A stretch of 64,000 nt of DNA from Streptomyces diastatochromogenes (GCF_002242805.1 NZ_MCGQ01000008.1:186001-250000), one strand, 5' to 3'; shown: positions 49,423 to 58,606, counted from the first letter of the stretch. Numbers and translations are program-made. Notes: generated by a model from the sequence alone, not told the origin.

Positions 49423-50535
49423 ATGCGCGACACCCTCCTCATCGCCCTCTACGCCTTCCTCGGCGCCGCCGCCACCGGCCTCGCCGGAGCGGCCGTACTG
49501 CGCCTGATCCGCCGGCGCTCCCTCACCACCTCGCTCGCCGTGGTGGCCGCCGTCGGCGTGGTCGCCATGCTCGCCGGGACCATGGCCGTGGCCCAGGCGA
49601 TGTTCCTGTCCTCGCACGACCTGCGGGTCGTCACCACGGTCGTCGCCATGGCGGCCGTGGTCTCCCTGGTGACCGCGCTGCTGCTGGGCCGCTGGGTCGT
49701 CGCCCGCAGCCGTGAACTGGCCGACGCCGCACGGAACTTCGGCGACGGCGGATCCTTCGCCGCGCCCGCGAGCCCCGCCACCGCCGAACTGGACGCGCTC
49801 AGCCGCGAGTTGGCCGCCACCAGCGCCAGGCTCGCCGCCTCCCGGGAACGCGAGCGGGCCCTGGAGACCTCCCGGCGGGAACTCGTCGCCTGGATCTCGC
49901 ACGATCTGCGCACCCCGCTCGCCGGGCTGCGCGCCATGTCGGAGGCCCTGGAGGACGGGGTGGCCGCCGACCCCGACCGCTACCTCAAGCAGATCCGCAC
50001 CGAGGTGGAACGCCTCAACGACATGGTCGGCGACCTCTTCGAACTCTCCCGCATCCACGCCGGCACGCTGCCCCTGAGCCCGGCCCGGATCTCCCTCTAC
50101 GACCTGGTCGGCGACGCCCTCGCGGGGGTAGGCCCGCTCGCCCGCGAGCACGGCGTACGGCTCGTGGGCGACCGGGTGGAGCCGGTGCCGGTGGAGGTCG
50201 ACGGCAAGGAGATGAGCCGGGTCCTCGCCAACCTGCTGGTCAACGCCATCCGCCGCACCCCCGCCGACGGCACTGTCGCCATCGCCGCCGAACGGGCCCC
50301 CGACGGCGTGGTCCTGTCGGTGACGGACAGCTGCGGCGGCATCCCCGAGGAGGACCTGCCCCGCGTCTTCGACACCGGCTGGCGCGGCACGGACGCGCGC
50401 ACACCGCCGGCGGGCGCGGGGCTCGGCCTGGCGATCGTACGAGGGATCGTGGAGGCCCATCAGGGCCGCACGACCGTCCGCAACATCCCGGGCGGCTGCC
50501 GCTTCGAGGTGACCCTGCCGGCGGCGGAGGCGTAG
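49423..50535 (+). CDS. Sensor histidine kinase of the OmpR-type pair
   Basis: A 370-residue membrane kinase. Three N-terminal membrane segments (to about residue 93) with almost no periplasmic loop precede a HAMP-like linker, the phosphoacceptor box VAWISHDLRTPLAGL, an N box VLANLLVNAIRRTP and G boxes DSCGGIPEED and GAGLGLAIV. The minimal outside loop suggests sensing within the membrane. ATG 49423 follows AGGGAGG. Confidence 0.94.
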   Translation: MRDTLLIALYAFLGAAATGLAGAAVLRLIRRRSLTTSLAVVAAVGVVAMLAGTMAVAQAMFLSSHDLRVVTTVVAMAAVVSLVTALLLGRWVVARSRELADAARNFGDGGSFAAPASPATAELDALSRELAATSARLAASRERERALETSRRELVAWISHDLRTPLAGLRAMSEALEDGVAADPDRYLKQIRTEVERLNDMVGDLFELSRIHAGTLPLSPARISLYDLVGDALAGVGPLAREHGVRLVGDRVEPVPVEVDGKEMSRVLANLLVNAIRRTPADGTVAIAAERAPDGVVLSVTDSCGGIPEEDLPRVFDTGWRGTDARTPPAGAGLGLAIVRGIVEAHQGRTTVRNIPGGCRFEVTLPAAEA

Positions 50536-50561
50536 AGCACCACACACCGGCTGACGCGGTC

Positions 50562-50591
50562 TGGAAAGTACTTGCATTCATGGAAAGTACT
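50562..50591. promoter_or_regulatory. Direct-repeat operator TGGAAAGTACT x2
   Basis: TGGAAAGTACT occurs at 50562-50572 and 50581-50591, 19 bp apart. The AAGTACTT core of the first copy is itself palindromic. They lie 65-95 bp before the membrane-protein/winged-helix operon and probably bind the winged-helix product. Confidence 0.6.
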
Positions 50592-50656
50592 GTCCATCCT
50601 GAAGGTGATCATCGGGCGGTCCGACCAACCGCCCTTCCGACACCGGAGGTACACGC

Positions 50657-51106
50657 ATGGCCACCACGGGGGACCCCATCGACGGACGCCAGGCCGAGCA
50701 GGCGCTCGGCGCCGCGCACGCGGCTCAGGCCGCGGCGCGGGCGGCAGGCAGCACCCGCTCCCGCGGCCACACCCTCGGCCAGGGCCTGACCTGCGCCGTC
50801 GGCTTCACCACGCTGGGCCTGTCGGGCATCAGCTCGCAGTGGTCCGGCCGGCTCCTGACCGTCGGTGTGCTGAGCCTGGCCGCCTTCCTCGTCCTCGTCT
50901 GGCTGGGGGCCCATCACGGCGGTACGACCCCCTGGTTCGACCGGCGCCGCGAGGCCGACAAGCGGGCCTGGCTGCTCCCCCTCGCCCCGGTCGCCGTGGG
51001 CCTGGTGGCCGCCGTGCCGTACGGCGCCCCGGGCTGGCTCATCGGCTTCGGCCTCGCGAGCGGTGTCGAGTACCTGCTGCGCGCGACCCGGACGGGCACC
51101 GCATGA
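50657..51106 (+). CDS. Small membrane protein coupled to a winged-helix regulator
   Basis: A 149-residue protein. An Ala-rich N-terminus precedes three to four membrane segments (LTCAVGFTTLGLSGIS; LLTVGVLSLAAFLVLVWLG; WLLPLAPVAVGLVAAV). I recognise no enzymatic motif. Its TGA overlaps the ATG of the winged-helix gene (ATGA), a layout seen for membrane sensors or effectors paired with their repressor. ATG 50657 follows ACCGGAGG. Confidence 0.75.
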   Translation: MATTGDPIDGRQAEQALGAAHAAQAAARAAGSTRSRGHTLGQGLTCAVGFTTLGLSGISSQWSGRLLTVGVLSLAAFLVLVWLGAHHGGTTPWFDRRREADKRAWLLPLAPVAVGLVAAVPYGAPGWLIGFGLASGVEYLLRATRTGTA

Positions 51107-51462
51107 CCGGCGAGCCCGGCGGTCCGCCTCCCGCCCTGGACCGCGAACTCCACCACCCCACCCGGCTGGCCCTCGCCGCCTACCTCTCCGCGTGCGGGGA
51201 GGCGGAGTTCGCCGTCCTGCGGGACTACTGCCAGGTGTCCGACTCGACGCTGAGCAAGACGCTCTCCGCCCTGGAGAAGACGGGCTACGTCAGCATCCGC
51301 AAGGGCTACCTGGGCAAGCGCCCGCGCACCTGGGCCGCGCTCACGCTCACCGGCCGGCGCGCGCTGGCGGGCCACCTGACGGCGCTGGAGGAGATCGCGT
51401 CGGCGGCCCGCAGGGCAGGAGCGGAGCCCGAAGGGGACCGGTCGGAGCCCGAAGAGGACTAG
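51103..51462 (+). CDS. Winged-helix transcriptional regulator
   Basis: A 119-residue DNA-binding protein of the MarR-like HTH_27 type: HPTRLALAAYLSACGEAEFAVL, then the recognition helix VSDSTLSKTLSALEKTGYVSI and a basic wing KGYLGKRPRTWAALT. It is coupled to the small membrane protein and is the likely ligand for the GGAAAGTACT repeats upstream. It ends exactly next to the convergent aquaporin stop, with no base between. Confidence 0.9.
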   Translation: MTGEPGGPPPALDRELHHPTRLALAAYLSACGEAEFAVLRDYCQVSDSTLSKTLSALEKTGYVSIRKGYLGKRPRTWAALTLTGRRALAGHLTALEEIASAARRAGAEPEGDRSEPEED

Positions 51463-52410
51463 TTACTCCTCGTCGACCTCCTTCACCCCCCGGGCCCGGC
51501 CCGGCTCGGGCAGCTCGCCCAGTTCGGCGCGCACGAGCAGGACATCGCCGATGAACAGGTCGTAGATCAGGATCCCGATGGTCCCGCCGACCAGCGGCCC
51601 GACGATCGGGATCCACCAGTAGCCGCTGTACACACCGGACACGCTGCCCGGGAAGGCGTAACTCTGCCACCCTGCCGCATAGGTGAGCAGCCGCGGTCCG
51701 AAGTCACGGGCCGGGTTGATGGCGTACCCCGCGTTGGCGCCGTAGGACATGCCGATCGCGGCGACCACGAAGCCCACCAGCAGCGGGCCGAGGTTGGCTT
51801 TCACAGCCTGGTTGCGCAGGTCGATGAGGGCGGCGATCAGCATGAGCAGGAAGGCCGTACCGACGATCTGGTCGATCAACGGCCCCCAGACGCCGCCGTG
51901 GAAGTACGCGGCAGGGAAGGTCGCGAAGATGGAGAACGTGGCGTTGGTGCGCCCGTTCACCTTCGGCCCCGTCGCGGCTTGGTCGTAGGCGCTGATCGCG
52001 TTGTGGTACACGAGGTAGACCAGCGCCGCGCCCGCGAACGCGCCGACCACCTGCGACAACATGAACGGCAGGACCTTGGTCCAGGCGAACCCGCGGCGGA
52101 TGGCCATCGCCAGCGTCACCGCCGGATTCAGGTGGGCACCGCTGACACCACCGGCGACGTAGACACCGAAGCAAACGGCGAACGCCCAGCCGAACGTGAT
52201 CAGCAGCCAGTCGCCGGCCGCGAGGAAGATCGTCGTGGGGGTCGCCGCACGGCCCGAGCCGGGCAGTGCGGCCACCGCCGTCGCGACCACGCCGCAGCCG
52301 AAGGAGATGAGGACGAAGGTCCCGAGGAACTCCGCCATACACTCGCCCAGCAGGCCACCCCGGCGCCTGAGCCGGGAGGGCTTGATGAGCGGGGGGATTT
52401 CGACAGCCAT
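51463..52410 (-). CDS. MIP-family aquaglyceroporin
   Basis: A 315-residue channel from the ATG at 52410 (MAVEIPPLIKP), with GAGGGGGCC upstream. It has six membrane helices with the two NPA boxes GAHLNPAVT and YAINPARDFGPR. The Asp after the second NPAR points to a glycerol facilitator (GlpF-like) rather than a water-only channel. Unusually, no glycerol kinase or dehydrogenase gene adjoins. N- and C-terminal tails are longer than in E. coli GlpF. Confidence 0.93.
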   Translation of the reverse strand: MAVEIPPLIKPSRLRRRGGLLGECMAEFLGTFVLISFGCGVVATAVAALPGSGRAATPTTIFLAAGDWLLITFGWAFAVCFGVYVAGGVSGAHLNPAVTLAMAIRRGFAWTKVLPFMLSQVVGAFAGAALVYLVYHNAISAYDQAATGPKVNGRTNATFSIFATFPAAYFHGGVWGPLIDQIVGTAFLLMLIAALIDLRNQAVKANLGPLLVGFVVAAIGMSYGANAGYAINPARDFGPRLLTYAAGWQSYAFPGSVSGVYSGYWWIPIVGPLVGGTIGILIYDLFIGDVLLVRAELGELPEPGRARGVKEVDEE

Positions 52411-52512
52411 TGAGGCCCCCTCGAAGAGAGCAGTACGGCCCGACATGACCATCTTGGCCCACAAATGCTCTTCACGCAGGGCGGCGCGATCTCCGGGACT
52501 GCCGCTGCAGAT

Positions 52513-53178
52513 TTAAGCGTCGAGGTTGTCGGCGTAGTGCCGGAACCCGTGCCGGTCCCGGTGCATCCCCCACAGGGTGTCCGCGAGCACGGCGGGATCC
52601 TTGCGCACATGCCCGGGCGTGATGGCCCCGGGAATCACCAGCTGGGCGACATGGATCCCCTCCGGCGCGAGCCGGTCGTGCAGCAGATGCCCGTACGCGC
52701 TCTCGGCCGCGAAGGCGATGGACGTCCCGGCCCGCTCAGGGTGCGGCACGGCGGCCGTCCCGCCGTTCACGAACAGGATGGTCCCCCGCCCGAGCGCCCG
52801 CATACCCGGCAGCACCTGCTGCACGGCGGCCACCGGCCCGTACACCGAGAACTCGATCGGACCGAGCAGATCCCGGTGCCGGGTCTCCAGCACGGGCCTC
52901 ATGAAATCCCGGTGCGGGACGGGGCTGTACTGCAGCACCTCGATGGTCCCGAGCACGCCGGCGGCGTCCTTCAGAGCCGCCACCAGCTGCTCCGGCCGAC
53001 GCACGTCCGCGGCGAACCCTCGCGCGGCGACACCGTCGTCGGCGAGTTCGCCCACGAGGACCTGCAGCCGCTCCCTGTCCCGCGCGACGAGGGCGACGTC
53101 GTACCCCTCCCGCCCGAACCGACGAGCGACAGCGGCACCCAGCCCGGGCCCGGCGCCCACGATGGCCATAGTGCTCAT
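52513..53178 (-). CDS. Short-chain dehydrogenase/reductase
   Basis: A 221-residue SDR. The dinucleotide motif is IVGAGPGLGAAVARRF (a GxGxxG variant of the classical TGxxxGxG). A divergent active-site region appears as ILFVNGGTAAVP, with no obvious YxxxK; AESAYGHLLHDRL may contribute Tyr. It is therefore SDR-fold but catalytically uncertain. ATG 53178 is chosen because the upstream 68 codons are Arg-rich noise. Confidence 0.82.
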   Translation of the reverse strand: MSTMAIVGAGPGLGAAVARRFGREGYDVALVARDRERLQVLVGELADDGVAARGFAADVRRPEQLVAALKDAAGVLGTIEVLQYSPVPHRDFMRPVLETRHRDLLGPIEFSVYGPVAAVQQVLPGMRALGRGTILFVNGGTAAVPHPERAGTSIAFAAESAYGHLLHDRLAPEGIHVAQLVIPGAITPGHVRKDPAVLADTLWGMHRDRHGFRHYADNLDA

Positions 53179-53243
53179 GGACAAATCCTTGCCCCTGCAA
53201 CGGCACACCACCACCCACGGCCGGCCGGCCCGGCACCCCGGTC

Positions 53244-53948
53244 TCAGCCCAGGCCAGTACCGTCGGCCTCTCGCCACCCCTGCCGGATCCGCTCCACCTG
53301 TACGGCGGTGACGGCCCGCACGGCGAACGCGCCGGCCACGGCGGCCCCGATGACGGCGGCGTCGGAGGCGAGCAGCGGCCACACCTCCGTGTACGCGCGG
53401 CCGATGATCTCATCGGTGGAGTCCTGATAGACGATCCCGACGCCGCCGAGCATGCCGATCAGCCAGAGCCCCCACCACACGTTGACGGAGACGGGCAGCT
53501 TCCGCCCCGGAGCGGTGGTCCGGTAGGCGTCGGCGACGATGCCCCGCGGGAACCACAGGTTGACGACGGGCACGAGCCACCCGAGGTAGACCCAGATCCC
53601 GGCGTACTTCGGCGCCCGCCCCGTGAGCACACGCGCGTTGTCCCGCACCCGCCACAGCCACGAGATGAAGAGCAGCGCACACAGGAACGCGGCGCCGCCC
53701 CCCACGCTGGTGACGAAGTGGTACGAGTTCTCCAGCGCGTTGAGCGGCCGGTGCACCCCGTCCCCCTGCTCCGGCGGCCCCGAGGCAGGCTCCCCGGCCA
53801 CGGCCAGCCGCACCTCCCACACGGCCCGCACGGCCCAGGCGAGCCCCGCGAGCAGCAACGCCCCCGCGGTCAGCCGCCCGGACAGCTTGATGGGCCGCAG
53901 AGCAAGGGCCCGCGAGGGAGCGGCGGGCTCGACTATCTGTTCGTTCAC
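53244..53948 (-). CDS. DUF4328 membrane protein
   Basis: About 234 residues from the GTG at 53948. It has five to six membrane segments, with LFISWLWRVRDNARVLTG and WVYLGWLVPVVNLWFPRGIVADAYR typical of DUF4328. Function is unknown; such proteins are common in Streptomyces. The start lacks a strong Shine-Dalgarno. The 157-bp gap upstream (53949-54105) contains no recognised feature. Confidence 0.8.
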   Translation of the reverse strand: MNEQIVEPAAPSRALALRPIKLSGRLTAGALLLAGLAWAVRAVWEVRLAVAGEPASGPPEQGDGVHRPLNALENSYHFVTSVGGGAAFLCALLFISWLWRVRDNARVLTGRAPKYAGIWVYLGWLVPVVNLWFPRGIVADAYRTTAPGRKLPVSVNVWWGLWLIGMLGGVGIVYQDSTDEIIGRAYTEVWPLLASDAAVIGAAVAGAFAVRAVTAVQVERIRQGWREADGTGLG

Positions 53949-54105
53949 CGCATCATCCTGACGGACACGGACAGCCACTTGCCAGGGACACGCCAGCCAG
54001 GAGGAGCGAGTCAGCGAACGCCCTCGTCCATGAGCACATACAGCAACCCGACAAGCGACGGGCACTCCACATCCCGTGCGGATGAACCCGCGCGCTTGAT
54101 GTCGC

Positions 54106-56682
54106 TCAGGTCCTGACCGTCAGATACAGCCACCCGCCCCACGTGGTGACGTTGCTCTTGTCCGAGGCACTGCGCACATACTCCGTCCGCACCCGGAACC
54201 GCTTGTTCACCGCGTTGGTGAGGATCAGGTTCGTCGCCACGGTGCTGTTCGCGTCGAGGGAGAAGCAGTCCGATGTCGTCATCGTGTGCCAGGCGCTGCT
54301 GTAGTACTGCTGGGCCTGGAAGCGTTGGCACTGGCCGGACTTGTTCGGGGTCACCGTGGCTGCCACCTGGGGCTTGGCCGTGTGGTGGTAGACGCGGTAG
54401 GTCGTGGTGCCGTACTTCGTGGTGGTGTAGTAGCCGCCCAGCGACTGCGTGATCTTCACGCGAGTGTCGGCCGTGCGGGTCGCCGTCGTCGGTGCGTAGC
54501 GGTAGTCGCCCGCGAAGGAGGCCGTGAAGGTCGTGTTGCGGGCGGGCTTGTACGTCGCCGACAGGTTGCCCTTGCTGTCCACCGTGCCGGTCTTCAGCAG
54601 TGTCTTCTTGCCGCCGGCCGGCTGGGCGTAGAGGGAGACCGTGCGGCCGTTGTACGTCGTGCCCAGGTGGGCGGTGGCGGTGGCCGTCGCGCCGTAGGAG
54701 TACGTGGACGCGTTGGTGGTGAGGGAGAGGGTCGTCGTGGCGCGGGAGACCTGGACGATCGCGAAGGCCGTCGCCGGCTGGTGGGAGGCGTCTCCCGGGT
54801 AGCTCACCGTGTAGGTGTTGGCTCCGCCGATGGACGGCGTGTCCTTGACCGTGATCGTGCCGTCGGTCCCCACGGGCGCCGTCCACTTCACCGGCGTCGT
54901 CGTGTGAGCCGCGTCCGTGCGGGTCACGGTGACCGTCTCGCCGGTGGCGTAGGGGGCGTCGCCCAGCTTGCCGACGAAGGAGAACGCGGTGGCGCGCGTG
55001 GCCGTGCCGGGGGCCTTGAGGGTCAGGGCCGGGGTGTACGGGGAGACCTGCACCTCGGCGTCGGAGGTCGTCGGCTGGTGGGTGGCGTCGCCCGCGAAGG
55101 ACAGGTGGTAGGTGAATCTGCCCGCGCGGTCCGGGGCATCGGTGACCGTGAACTCGGTCGTGGCCGGGTCCACCGTCGCCGACGGGAGCTGGGTGGTCTG
55201 CTGCGTGTCCTCGTTCGTCCTCGACACCTGGACCGTGGTGCCCTGAGGGAGGCTGCCGAGGTTCAGCTGGGTCGAGAGCGAGCCGGTGAAGGCCACCGAG
55301 TGCGGGGCCGCCGAGGCGAACTCCGGGAAGGGGATGGAGGTCGACAGGCGTGCCACCTGCACCGTCAGCGAGGCCTTCGCGGGGCGGTGCGTCGCGTCAC
55401 CGGCGTACGTCACCTCGTACGTGTACGCGCCCTCGTCCGGCCTGGTGTCGCCGAGGGAGAACGAGCCGTCCTTGCCGACCACCGGAGCGTCGGGCAGTTC
55501 GGTGCCGTCGCGCGTGACCTTCAGGGTCGCACCGGCGGGGACGAAGCCGTTCGTGCTCAGCGATCCGGTGAGGGTGAACTGCTGGGTGGGGACGGCGTAC
55601 TGGGACAGGCTCAGGGAGAGTTGGGTGTCCGTCAGCTTCGCTGTGTCCAGCGTGTTGAGGGTGTACGCGCCCGAGGAGTCCTGGGTGACCGCGTACAGGG
55701 TCACGCCGTCGGTTCCCCAGGCCAGGCCGTCCGGGGCCACCGTCCCGGCGTCGAACGTCACGTGGTTCTCGGCCAGATTGGAGCCTGCGTACAGGTAGAC
55801 GCCCGCGTTCGAGCCCGCCGTGCTGCCGACCGCGATCGTCCCGTCGGCGTCGACCGCCAGCGAGTTCGGGTTCGAGTTCACGCCGCCGGCGTAGTAGACG
55901 GAGGGGCTCGCGAAGTCCAGGTCCGAGGCGCGGTAGGCCTGGAGGGCGGGCTGCTGGGGGGCCGCGAGCAGCACCTTCGCGCCGTCACCGGTGACCTGGA
56001 GCCCGCTCGCCGTGCCGCCGTGGACCAAGGTGTCCGCCTTGACCGACGGCGTTCCGGAGGAGACGTCGAACGTGGCCACGTGGCTGAGGTTCTGCTGCGG
56101 TTCCTCGGCCGCCAGGACCCCGCCGCCCGTCGTGAGGAGGGGGGCGACCGACCAGTGCGACATGGAGGGCTGAGGGGTAGCCGCAGCGTCGGTGGCGGAC
56201 GGGTCCACCGAGCCGATCGCGCCCTTCGCGGCGGTCGCGTCGGCCGTGTCCGTGTATCCGTACCAGACCTTGCCGCCCGCCACCGCCACGGAGACCGGGG
56301 CGCTGCCCGTCCCCGTCGACCAGCGGGCGGTCTCGATGAGGGTCGACGTGTCGATGGCGGCCACCGCGTCGCCGTCCGCCAGGGCCGCGTAGAGCGTGCC
56401 GCCGTCGGGGGAGAGCGCCAGGCCGGTGGCGCCCTGCTCGTCCGCGAGGGTGGTGACGGGGGTGCCGGACAGGTCGGTCACCACGATGCCGGTCGAGCCC
56501 GCGCCCTGGCTGAAGAAGATGTGCCGGTGAGCGGTGTCGACCAGCAGGTGGGAGTAGTGCGACAGCGGCAGCGCCGCCGTGCTGTCGGCCCAGGCGGCGG
56601 AGCCGGTGAGGCCGACGGTGGCCATGGTCAGCCCGGCAACGACCGATATCGCGGTCGTGAGGGAGACCTGCTTGAGGCGCAT
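54106..56682 (-). CDS. Secreted Ig-like repeat / propeller protein
   Basis: An 858-residue exported protein. The signal peptide (VVAGLTMATVGLTGSAAWA) is followed by a YVTN-type propeller (about 35-350; SPDGGTLYAALADGDAVAA). Four or more Ig-like repeats follow (about 355-700), recognisable by recurring TYAGDATHRPA/SFAGDATHQP/SYPGDASHQP segments. The C-terminal part has YATTTATRT-like beta strands. No catalytic motif is visible, so a cell-surface or matrix role is likely. Confidence 0.88.
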   Translation of the reverse strand: MRLKQVSLTTAISVVAGLTMATVGLTGSAAWADSTAALPLSHYSHLLVDTAHRHIFFSQGAGSTGIVVTDLSGTPVTTLADEQGATGLALSPDGGTLYAALADGDAVAAIDTSTLIETARWSTGTGSAPVSVAVAGGKVWYGYTDTADATAAKGAIGSVDPSATDAAATPQPSMSHWSVAPLLTTGGGVLAAEEPQQNLSHVATFDVSSGTPSVKADTLVHGGTASGLQVTGDGAKVLLAAPQQPALQAYRASDLDFASPSVYYAGGVNSNPNSLAVDADGTIAVGSTAGSNAGVYLYAGSNLAENHVTFDAGTVAPDGLAWGTDGVTLYAVTQDSSGAYTLNTLDTAKLTDTQLSLSLSQYAVPTQQFTLTGSLSTNGFVPAGATLKVTRDGTELPDAPVVGKDGSFSLGDTRPDEGAYTYEVTYAGDATHRPAKASLTVQVARLSTSIPFPEFASAAPHSVAFTGSLSTQLNLGSLPQGTTVQVSRTNEDTQQTTQLPSATVDPATTEFTVTDAPDRAGRFTYHLSFAGDATHQPTTSDAEVQVSPYTPALTLKAPGTATRATAFSFVGKLGDAPYATGETVTVTRTDAAHTTTPVKWTAPVGTDGTITVKDTPSIGGANTYTVSYPGDASHQPATAFAIVQVSRATTTLSLTTNASTYSYGATATATAHLGTTYNGRTVSLYAQPAGGKKTLLKTGTVDSKGNLSATYKPARNTTFTASFAGDYRYAPTTATRTADTRVKITQSLGGYYTTTKYGTTTYRVYHHTAKPQVAATVTPNKSGQCQRFQAQQYYSSAWHTMTTSDCFSLDANSTVATNLILTNAVNKRFRVRTEYVRSASDKSNVTTWGGWLYLTVRT

Positions 56683-56844
56683 GCTGCTCCTGGGAAGAGG
56701 GTGAAAACCAGCCAGCCGGACAATAGCTCCCGCGCATGACAGGGCTTATCCGGAGGGGTGCCTTCCCGTCATGACCTGGCAAAAAAGTGCCACCGGACAA
56801 ACGGTGGGATGACGAAAGCAACCTGGCGAAAAGTCCGCGCTCGC

Positions 56845-56961
56845 TCACGCCTCCGAGAGGATGGGGATGAAGGCCAGGTTGGGCCACGGATAGAAGTCCG
56901 CGATGTCGCCCGACACCGAGGCGACGGCCTGCCCGGTGGCCACGGCGGTGAGGGCTTCCTG
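56845..56961 (-). pseudogene. Relic of a LysR-family regulator (C-terminal end)
   Basis: A 38-codon stretch ending in TGA reads EALTAVATGQAVASVS, then DIADFYPWPNLAF and IPILSEA. This matches the end of a LysR effector domain. A stop codon immediately precedes it in frame and no start or helix-turn-helix is nearby. It sits in the 442-bp gap between the Ig-repeat and DUF2871 genes and is a remnant of a lost gene. The rest of that gap shows nothing I can name. Confidence 0.6.
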
Positions 56962-57124
56962 TCAGGTCGAGACCTGCGGGCCAGGGGGATGGGACAACAC
57001 GAGGCCCCTGATCTGCCGCTCCTGTTTCTTGATCGAGTCGTTATCGGGCTCATCGTTGATGCCCGGACGGGCCGGGCGCAAGGTGGGGGCCGACACCGAC
57101 GCGGATTCACGGGGGAAGACGCAG

Positions 57125-57613
57125 ATGAGGAAGATCCTCAACACCGCCCACATCTACATGATCGTCGGGCTGGTCAGCGGCCTGTACTACCGGGAGCTGA
57201 CCAAGGCGAAGGACTTCGAGGGCGACACCCAGCTCGCCGTCGTGCACACCCATGTACTGGCGCTCGGCATGCTGTTCTTCCTCGTCGTCCTGGCGCTGGA
57301 GAAGCAGTTCGCCCTGTCCTCCCAGCGGCTGTTCACCTGGTTCTTCTGGACCTACAACGCCGGCCTGGTGGTGACCGTCGGCACGATGACCCTGCACGGC
57401 ACCCTGACGGTCCTCGGCCACTCCAGCTCGGACGCGATCGCCGGGATCGCCGGACTGGGCCATGTCCTGCTGACGGTGGGCCTGGTGCTGTTCTTCATCA
57501 CGGCGGGCAAGTGCCTGCCGGGCGCCTCTCGACCGAAGGACGCCGAGGCCACCCGGTCGGAAGCCGCAGCCCCGTCAGCTTCTCCGGGTTCACCTGCGGG
57601 CGCGGATTCCTGA
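57125..57613 (+). CDS. DUF2871 membrane protein
   Basis: A 162-residue protein with four membrane helices and the DUF2871 signature: MRKILNTAHIYMIVGLVSGL, then YYRELTK, HTHVLALGMLFFLVVLAL and GHVLLTVGLVLFF. His residues in HTHVLALG could bind haem or metal. The role is unknown. ATG 57125 follows GGGGGAAG. Upstream lies the LysR relic; downstream lies the truncated DUF7144 relic on the opposite strand. Confidence 0.85.
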   Translation: MRKILNTAHIYMIVGLVSGLYYRELTKAKDFEGDTQLAVVHTHVLALGMLFFLVVLALEKQFALSSQRLFTWFFWTYNAGLVVTVGTMTLHGTLTVLGHSSSDAIAGIAGLGHVLLTVGLVLFFITAGKCLPGASRPKDAEATRSEAAAPSASPGSPAGADS

Positions 57614-57633
57614 TGCCGCCCTCGGCGTCCTTC

Positions 57634-57765
57634 GGCCGCGATCGCGGAGATGCCCTGGAGGATGGCGAGGACACCGTTCACCAGGAGGAGCACTCCCCCG
57701 AAGACGACCCCTCCCTCGGCCCAGCCGGTGTTCCCCGCCCGCGCCGGTCGGGTGTGCTGCGTCAT
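57634..57765 (-). pseudogene. Truncated DUF7144-like membrane protein
   Basis: An intact start with a strong GGAGG ribosome-binding site reads MTQHTRPARAGNTGWAEGG and VVFGGVLLLVNGVLAILQG, typical of the first helix of DUF7144-type Streptomyces proteins. After about residue 44 (SAIAA) the homology stops and the reading continues as Arg/Gly-rich sequence antisense to the DUF2871 gene end. Three expected membrane helices are missing, so this is a 3'-truncated gene or one broken by deletion. Confidence 0.6.
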
Positions 57766-57885
57766 GGCCGTACCTCCGCCGTCGTAGTCCCGAGTCGGTT
57801 GTACGTACGACGATCCGACCCACCCGGCCGGGAGACCACAGGGGCTGCTCCGTACGGGTGAGCCGGCGGGCCGGGGCGGAACGGC

Positions 57886-58572
57886 TCAGGCCATCCAGAA
57901 GAAGACGGCCGTCATCCGCTTCTCCGGCAGCTCCTTGCCGAAGTAACCGGTCGCGCTGTGCACGAGGTTGGCGTTGTAGAGGAGCAGGCGGTTGTACTTG
58001 TGGGGGACGCGGACGTCCTCCTCGAAGGCGTTCGGCGCCACGAACCGCGTCCCCAGGGCCTCGACGAGGTTGTTGTGCGGGGCCTGGACGACGTTGCCGC
58101 CGAGCCGGCCGCCGGGCAGGGACTGGCGGAAGAAGCTGGTGCCGCAGTCCTTGGGCACGTGCGGGTTGAGGTACAGGACGGCCGCGTACCGGCACAGCGC
58201 ACGCGAGTCAGTGTGCGGGCGGGGCTCGCTCTCGCCCTCGCCGACCACCTGCACGCAGTTGTGGTTGAGGGTGCCGCCGCCGGGCGCCTGCTGCACCCAC
58301 AGCTCCTTGGCCCCGGTGGCCTTCTTCACCAGCCGCTCGATGACCGCGAGTTCACCGGGTTCCAGGCCGGGCATCGCGCGCAGTCCGGGCCAGGTCTCCG
58401 AGGTGTACGGGTAGCCCTTGACCCAGTCGTCCTTGGCCAGACACCGCTCCCGTACGGCGTCGACGTCCGGCAGGACGTCGTCCAGGACCCAGTAGTCGCG
58501 GCCCTTGGTGGGCTTGCGGTAGGGCAGGACGGGAAGCGCGGCGGGCACCCTGGGGGGTGGCTGTGGGGGCAT
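57886..58572 (-). CDS. DUF6445 family protein, 2OG-dioxygenase-like
   Basis: A 228-residue protein. RPHTDSRALCRYAAVLYLNP provides an HxD metal pair, VHSATGYFGKEL a second His and a downstream Arg (EKRMTAVFFW) a possible co-substrate ligand, the jelly-roll Fe(II)/2-oxoglutarate pattern. DUF6445 has no assigned substrate. It is divergent from the DUF4142 gene across a region of phased 21-bp repeats. Confidence 0.8.
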   Translation of the reverse strand: MPPQPPPRVPAALPVLPYRKPTKGRDYWVLDDVLPDVDAVRERCLAKDDWVKGYPYTSETWPGLRAMPGLEPGELAVIERLVKKATGAKELWVQQAPGGGTLNHNCVQVVGEGESEPRPHTDSRALCRYAAVLYLNPHVPKDCGTSFFRQSLPGGRLGGNVVQAPHNNLVEALGTRFVAPNAFEEDVRVPHKYNRLLLYNANLVHSATGYFGKELPEKRMTAVFFWMA

Positions 58573-58606
58573 GCGGCGAATCTAGGCCTGCGTTTCCCCT
58601 GCCTTC

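Noticed and set aside
54286..56739. 817-codon plus-strand open frame opposite the Ig-repeat gene
   Set aside because: Gly/Arg/Val-rich shadow of the minus-strand gene with no domain motifs, whereas the minus-strand frame has a signal peptide and repeats.
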